Positions 59,824 to 64,000 of a stretch of 64,000 nt of DNA are shown here, one piece after another. This DNA comes from Actinoplanes cyaneus (lineage in GTDB: Bacteria > Actinomycetota > Actinomycetes > Mycobacteriales > Micromonosporaceae). The DNA lies in assembly GCF_016862095.1 (NCBI RefSeq), contig NZ_BOMH01000002.1, forward strand, positions 186,001 through 250,000, read 5' to 3'. The position numbers and the translations under genes were made by a program. Numbering within the stretch: the first letter of the stretch is position 1; every line of letters begins with the position of its first letter. The notes beneath the pieces were generated by a model, which saw only the letters and a program-made list of their open reading frames with translations, had not been told where the DNA came from and ran no database searches.

Positions 59824-62079
59824 TCAGCTCACGTACTCGCGCAGGTGCTGGGCGGTGAGCGTGTCGGACTTCGCGACCAGCTCGTGCGGCGTACCGGTGA
59901 AGACGATCCGGCCGCCGTCCTGCCCGGCGCCCGGGCCGAGGTCGACGATCCAGTCGGCGTGGGCCATCACCGCGAGGTGATGCTCGATCACGATCACCGT
60001 GTTGCCGGTGTCGACCAGCCTGTCCAGCAGGGCCAGCAGTTGGTCGACGTCGGCCAGGTGCAGGCCGCTGGTCGGCTCGTCGAGCAGGTACGTCGCCGGG
60101 GCCCCGCCCATGTGCACGGCCAGTTTGAGGCGCTGCCGCTCCCCGCCGGAGAGGGTGTTGAGCGGCTGGCCCAGCGTCAGGTAGCCGAGGCCGACCGCGG
60201 CGAGGCGCTCCAGGATCGTCCGCGCGGTCCTCTCGGTGAAGAACTCGAGCGCCTCACCGACCGGCATCGCCAGGACCTCGCTGATGTCCCGGCCGCGCAG
60301 CTTGTATTCCAGGACGCGGGCGGTGAAGCGGCGACCCTCGCACTCCTCGCAGACGCTCGCGACGCCGGCCATCATCGCCAGGTCCGTGTAGACCAGGCCG
60401 ATGCCTTTGCAGTTCGGGCAGGCGCCCTCGGAGTTCGCGCTGAACAGGGCGGCCTTGACCTTGTTGGCCTTGGCGAACGCGGTGCGGACCGCGTCGAGCA
60501 GGCCGGTGTAGGTGGCCGGGTTGCTGCGCCGGGAGCCGCGGATCGCCGACTGGTCGACGACGATGACGCCGTCCTTCCTCGGCAGGGAGCCGTAGATCAG
60601 CGAGCTCTTGCCGGAGCCGGCCACCCCCGTGACCACGGTGAGGACACCGAGCGGGAGGTCGACGTCGACGTCTCGCAGGTTGTGGGTGCCGGCGCCACGG
60701 ATGGCCAGCACACCGGACCTCTCCCGGCATTCGCCTTTGAGCCCGATCCGGTGGCTCAGGTAACGGCCGGTCAGCGTCGCCGCCGCCCGCAACTCCCGCA
60801 CCGAACCCTGGAACTGGATGACGCCGCCGTGCGGGCCCGCGCCCGGACCGAGATCGACCACGTGGTCGGCGATCGCGATGGTCTCCGGCTTGTGCTCGAC
60901 GACCAGGACCGTGTTGCCCTTGTCCCGCAGGCGCAGCAGCAGCCGGTTCATCCGCTGGATGTCGTGCGGATGCAGGCCGACGGTGGGTTCGTCGAAGACG
61001 TACGTGATGTCGGTCAGCGACGACCCGAGGTGCCGCACCATCTTGACGCGCTGCGCCTCGCCGCCCGACAGGGTGGCCGACTCGCGATCCAGCGACAGGT
61101 AGCCGAGTCCGATCTCGACCAGCGAGTCGAGCGTGTGCCGCAGGGTGCGCACGACCGGCGCGACCGACTCCTGCGTGATCGCGCCGAGGAAGCCGGCGAG
61201 ATCGCTGACCTGCATGGCCGCGCACTCGGCGATGTTCTTCCCGGCGATGCGGGACTTCAGGACCGCGGGTTTCAGGCGGGCGCCACCGCACTCGGGGCAG
61301 GTGGTGAACGTGGCGACCCGATCGATGAACGCGCGGATGTGCGGCTGCGCCGACTCCCGCTCCTTCGCCAGGTACATCCTCTGGACCTTGAGGACCAGAC
61401 CCTCGTACGTCGTGTTGACGCCCGCGATCCGCATCTTGACCGCGGGCTTGTGCAGGAAGTCGTCCCACTCCCGCTCGGTGAAGTCGCGCAGCGGCTTGTC
61501 CGGGTCGACGAGCCCGGAGTCGGCGTAGCCGCGCACGTACCAGCCGCCGAGGGTGAAGTTCGGGACCGTGATCGCGCCCTGGTTGATCGACTTCTCCCGG
61601 TCCACCAGGCCGTCGACGTCGATGCTGGACACCCGGCCGAGGCCCTCGCACCCCGGGCACATGCCCTCGGCGTTGAACGAGTAGGCCAGCGCGCTGCCGG
61701 CGCCCGGCTCGCCGAGCCGCGAGAAGAGAATCCGCAGCATGGTGTACGCGTCGGTGACCGTCCCGAGCGTCGACCGGGCATTGGCGCCCATCCGTTCCTG
61801 GTCCACCACGATCGCGGCGCTCAGATGGTGCAGCGCGTCCACGTCCGGCCGGGCCGGACTGCCCATGAACGACTGGACGAACGCCGGGTACGTCTCGTTG
61901 ATCAGCCGCTGGGACTCGGCCGCGATCGTGCCGAAGACCAGCGACGACTTGCCCGACCCGGAGACCCCGGTGAAGACGGTGAGCTGATGTTTCGGGATGT
62001 CGAGCGAGACGTTGCGGAGATTGTTCTCGCGTGCCCCGCGGACCTGGATCAGCCGGTGGCCCTCCGGGTCAGCCAGCAC
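59824..62079 (-). CDS. Short UvrA-like ABC ATPase (DrrC type)
   Basis: A 751-residue protein with two ABC modules of the UvrA class: Walker [11 protein letters not shown] and [10 protein letters not shown], signatures [11 protein letters not shown] and [11 protein letters not shown], and zinc cysteines in [20 protein letters not shown] and CEECEG. It is about 200 residues shorter than true UvrA, lacking part of the insertion region, like drug-resistance DrrC and other UvrA paralogues. It may clear DNA-bound intercalators rather than serve in general repair (inference). The GTG start at 62079 has GGAGGG upstream and overlaps the MerR stop by eleven bases, so the genes are coupled. Confidence 0.9.
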   Translation of the reverse strand: MLADPEGHRLIQVRGARENNLRNVSLDIPKHQLTVFTGVSGSGKSSLVFGTIAAESQRLINETYPAFVQSFMGSPARPDVDALHHLSAAIVVDQERMGANARSTLGTVTDAYTMLRILFSRLGEPGAGSALAYSFNAEGMCPGCEGLGRVSSIDVDGLVDREKSINQGAITVPNFTLGGWYVRGYADSGLVDPDKPLRDFTEREWDDFLHKPAVKMRIAGVNTTYEGLVLKVQRMYLAKERESAQPHIRAFIDRVATFTTCPECGGARLKPAVLKSRIAGKNIAECAAMQVSDLAGFLGAITQESVAPVVRTLRHTLDSLVEIGLGYLSLDRESATLSGGEAQRVKMVRHLGSSLTDITYVFDEPTVGLHPHDIQRMNRLLLRLRDKGNTVLVVEHKPETIAIADHVVDLGPGAGPHGGVIQFQGSVRELRAAATLTGRYLSHRIGLKGECRERSGVLAIRGAGTHNLRDVDVDLPLGVLTVVTGVAGSGKSSLIYGSLPRKDGVIVVDQSAIRGSRRSNPATYTGLLDAVRTAFAKANKVKAALFSANSEGACPNCKGIGLVYTDLAMMAGVASVCEECEGRRFTARVLEYKLRGRDISEVLAMPVGEALEFFTERTARTILERLAAVGLGYLTLGQPLNTLSGGERQRLKLAVHMGGAPATYLLDEPTSGLHLADVDQLLALLDRLVDTGNTVIVIEHHLAVMAHADWIVDLGPGAGQDGGRIVFTGTPHELVAKSDTLTAQHLREYVS

Positions 62080-62617
62080 GCCGGCGTGCCCTCCGCGCCG
62101 CCAGCTCGTCGCCCGCCGCGGGCTCCTCGGGGTGCTCGGCCGCCGGCTGCGGCGCGGCCGGCTCGGCCGGCAGGTGCGACAGCGAGCCCTGGATCTCCTT
62201 GAACGCGCCGCCGATCGCGATGCCGAACACGCCCTGACCACCCTGCAGCAGGTCGACGACCTCCTCCGGGGAGCGGCACTCGTAGACCGTGGTGCCGTCC
62301 GAGATCAGGGTGATGCCGGCCAGGTCCTCCACGCCGTGCGAACGCAGCGTGTCGATCGCGCGACGGATGTTCTGCAGGGAGACCCCGGCGTCCAGCAGGC
62401 GCTTGACGACCTTGAGGACCACCAGGTCACGGAAGGAGTAGAGACGCGACGTGCCGGAGCCGGAGGCGTCCCGCACGCTGGGGACCACGAGCGTGGTGCG
62501 TGCCCAGTAGTCGAGCTGGCGGTAGCTGATGCCCACCGCCTGGCAAGCCGTCACTCCGCGATAGCCGACCGAGCCGTCCTCGCCGACGAGTGGGCCTTCA
62601 AGAGGCTGCTCGTGCAC
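62069..62617 (-). CDS. MerR-family regulator (Rv1830-like)
   Basis: A 182-residue regulator: N-terminal winged helix (GVTACQAVGISYRQLDYWARTTLV) and ARG-like second helix, then a dimer helix (VVLKVVKRLLDAGVSLQNIRRAIDTLR) and a small C-terminal domain with an acidic/Pro-rich tail. In mycobacteria the orthologue follows a DUF151 nuclease and another MerR gene, as here. The GTG has GGGGAGG upstream. Bases 62618-62915 before it contain TATACG at 62690-62685 as a -10 candidate; I see no other feature there. Confidence 0.88.
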   Translation of the reverse strand: MHEQPLEGPLVGEDGSVGYRGVTACQAVGISYRQLDYWARTTLVVPSVRDASGSGTSRLYSFRDLVVLKVVKRLLDAGVSLQNIRRAIDTLRSHGVEDLAGITLISDGTTVYECRSPEEVVDLLQGGQGVFGIAIGGAFKEIQGSLSHLPAEPAAPQPAAEHPEEPAAGDELAARRARRRAG

Positions 62618-62915
62618 GCGACTACCTCCCCGCTGCCCATGATCAACTGATCTGGGCGGTGCCGGTTCACCTGGACTTCACGAGCGTATATCTCAGTCAC
62701 GGGTGAAACATGGAGGTAACGGCACGACACGCCGCGTTAGGACGAGCGACACGCCGACATGCCGTTACTCTCCGGCGCGTCCGGGGGTTTTCCGCCTGTT
62801 TCGACGCTTCTGCCGCACCGCCGGTCGGCGGTCTGCGCGCACCGGCACGGCTTCCGCGCGCCGAGACGCGCGTGGACGGCAGCGCGCGTCACCGCGGGCC
62901 TCCCCCGGAAACTCC

Positions 62916-63380
62916 TCAGCCCGCGAAATCCTCGGGACGCACCTGGTCGAGGAACTCACGGAACTTCTCGACCTCGTCCTCCTGCTCGTCCGGGATGACG
63001 ATGCCGGCCTCGGTCAGCACCTGCTCGGCGCACCGGATCGGCGCGCCCACCCGCAGCGCCAGGGCGATCGAGTCGCTCGGCCGCGCGGACACCCGCAGGT
63101 TGTCGCCGATCAGCAGGTCGGCGTAGAACACATTGTCCTTCAGCTCGGTGATCTCGACAGCCTTCAGCGGCTGCTGCAGAGCCGCCAGGATGTCGCGCAG
63201 CAGATCATGGGTGAGCGGCCGGGCCGGTTTCACACCCTGCTGCTCGTAGGCGATCGCGGTCGCCTCCACCGCACCGATCCAGATCGGTAGGTAACGGTCG
63301 CCGTCGACCTCTCGCAGCAACACGATCGGCTGGTTACTGGGCAGCTCCACCCGGACCCCGACCACGCTCAGCTCGCGCAC
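62916..63380 (-). CDS. DUF151 bifunctional nuclease family protein (Rv1829-like)
   Basis: A 154-residue protein of the bifunctional nuclease (BFN) family, seen in most actinobacteria. VVGVRVELPSNQPIVLLREVDGDRYLPIWIG and the PARPLTHDLLRDIL helix are diagnostic; SARPSDSIALALRVGAPI forms the second half. Plant homologues have weak RNase/DNase activity, while in bacteria its role is unclear. The GTG start has GGAGG six bases upstream. It lies between two MerR genes, the same order as in mycobacteria. Confidence 0.9.
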   Translation of the reverse strand: MRELSVVGVRVELPSNQPIVLLREVDGDRYLPIWIGAVEATAIAYEQQGVKPARPLTHDLLRDILAALQQPLKAVEITELKDNVFYADLLIGDNLRVSARPSDSIALALRVGAPIRCAEQVLTEAGIVIPDEQEDEVEKFREFLDQVRPEDFAG

Positions 63381-63505
63381 CGCCGCCTCCGTGTTCGTTG
63401 TTGTCGCCGCCCCCAGACGGCCCGCCCCTTACCCTGCACGGTACACGCACTCCCTGCCGATCCGCCCCGCGCGGGATACCCCGCACAGGGTAGGCCGAAC
63501 ACGGA

Positions 63506-64000
63506 TCAACGGCCGAGTTCGCCGCGCAGTCCGGTGCGCACCAGCGCCGCGTGCAGCCGCTGCGACAGTGCCTGCAGCTCACGCGCGGTGTCGGTGGCCC
63601 GCGCCCGGGCCGCCGGGTCCTGCTGGCGCACCATCGGCGCGAGGAGCTGGCCGAACAGGCCCACCTCCCGGTCCGACGCGTTCTTGAAAGCGCGCAGGTG
63701 ACGCACCTCGAGACCGAACCGGGTGAGACCCACCACGGCTTCGACGATGATCACTGCGTCCGGGTCGTACCACCCCGGCGGGCGCGCCACGACCAGGCCG
63801 ATCTGCTCCAGCTCGGCCAGCAGCGCCTCGTCGATGCCGGTCCGCTCGACCAGATCGTCCTTCGGGATGCGGGCGTCGGCCGGGTCGGCGGCCCGCTGCG
63901 AGCCGACCGCCACCAGCGTCGGCCGCTGCGGGACCACCGGCTCCTGCTCCATCCGGTCCAGCTGCTCCCGGATCACCCGCAAGGGCAGGTACTGATCACG
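63506..64000 (-). CDS. ftsR: FtsR-like MerR regulator, partial (Rv1828-like)
   Basis: The C-terminal 164 codons of a MerR-type regulator; the helix-turn-helix lies beyond the right edge of the window. The visible part includes LVERTGIDEALLAELEQIGLV and the domain VGLTRFGLEVRHLRAFKNASDREVGLFGQLL, matching the actinobacterial cell-division gene regulator FtsR (Rv1828). The gene order with DUF151 and a second MerR gene supports this. It is transcribed toward the DUF151 gene with a 125-bp gap. Confidence 0.85.
   Translation of the reverse strand, partial: RDQYLPLRVIREQLDRMEQEPVVPQRPTLVAVGSQRAADPADARIPKDDLVERTGIDEALLAELEQIGLVVARPPGWYDPDAVIIVEAVVGLTRFGLEVRHLRAFKNASDREVGLFGQLLAPMVRQQDPAARARATDTARELQALSQRLHAALVRTGLRGELGR

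Noticed and set aside
1..64000. tRNA, rRNA, integrase or transposase genes
   Set aside because: None was recognised by eye on either strand. A tRNA could be missed by reading alone; a tRNA scan of this window would settle it.

Overview
The window is a 64 kb piece of a very GC-rich actinobacterial chromosome. It is probably from the Micromonosporaceae (an Actinoplanes-like organism). The evidence is strong GC bias at third codon positions, frequent GTG starts, many leaderless genes, actinobacterial families (septum-type Ser/Thr kinase, MoxR/VWA cassettes, DUF1203, DUF2203, DUF6282), and a terminal MerR / DUF151 nuclease / MerR block ordered like the Rv1828-Rv1829-Rv1830 genes of mycobacteria. 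I found no tRNA, rRNA, CRISPR array, transposase or prophage module. The genus assignment is inference.

Layout. 0-7 kb: end of a quinone oxidoreductase, a TPR-GGDEF diguanylate cyclase, a flavin monooxygenase divergent from its TetR regulator with two near-identical palindromic operators, a secreted lamin-tail protein, a nucleoside hydrolase and a Tat-exported pectate lyase. 7-18 kb: an intergenic region with two long hairpin repeats, a Ser/Thr kinase, a MocR/EamA pair with overlapping start codons, a D,D-carboxypeptidase, FabF, an FAD/NAD(P) protein, MurJ and an isochorismatase-fold hydrolase. 18-35 kb: two independent MoxR-type AAA cassettes. The first is DUF2201 VWA-metallopeptidase + MoxR + an unknown 440-residue protein, divergent from a degenerate EccC-like ATPase fused to a DinB domain. 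The second is a tightly overlapping five-gene operon: SWIM-like protein, unknown protein, VWA protein, MoxR and DUF5682, resembling E. coli yehLMPQ. 35-50 kb: metabolic and housekeeping genes including arylamine N-acetyltransferase, ileS, a 909-residue helical-repeat protein, a divergent nucleoside-diphosphate-kinase-like protein, GtrA, an esterase and a phosphotransferase. 50-57.6 kb: a two-component system, a MarR/MFS pair, a third copy of the long hairpin repeat, and a pseudo-trypsin/P-loop NTPase/TPR protein that looks like a STAND-type signalling or immunity protein. 57.7-64 kb: asparagine synthetase with a hairpin covering its ribosome site, a short UvrA-like protein, and the MerR-DUF151-FtsR block running off the right edge.

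The most unusual signals are these: (1) three dispersed hairpins with identical 9-base loops and compensatory stem changes; (2) the EccC-like/DinB fusion in which both P-loops are degraded; (3) the pseudo-protease STAND/TPR protein beside a hairpin repeat; (4) the two MoxR cassettes; (5) a structured asnB leader; (6) at least ten genes with a -10 box 6-8 bases before the start codon, implying leaderless mRNAs; (7) intergenic 62-bp and 42-bp tandem repeats. All calls come from reading the sequence; no database search was run.
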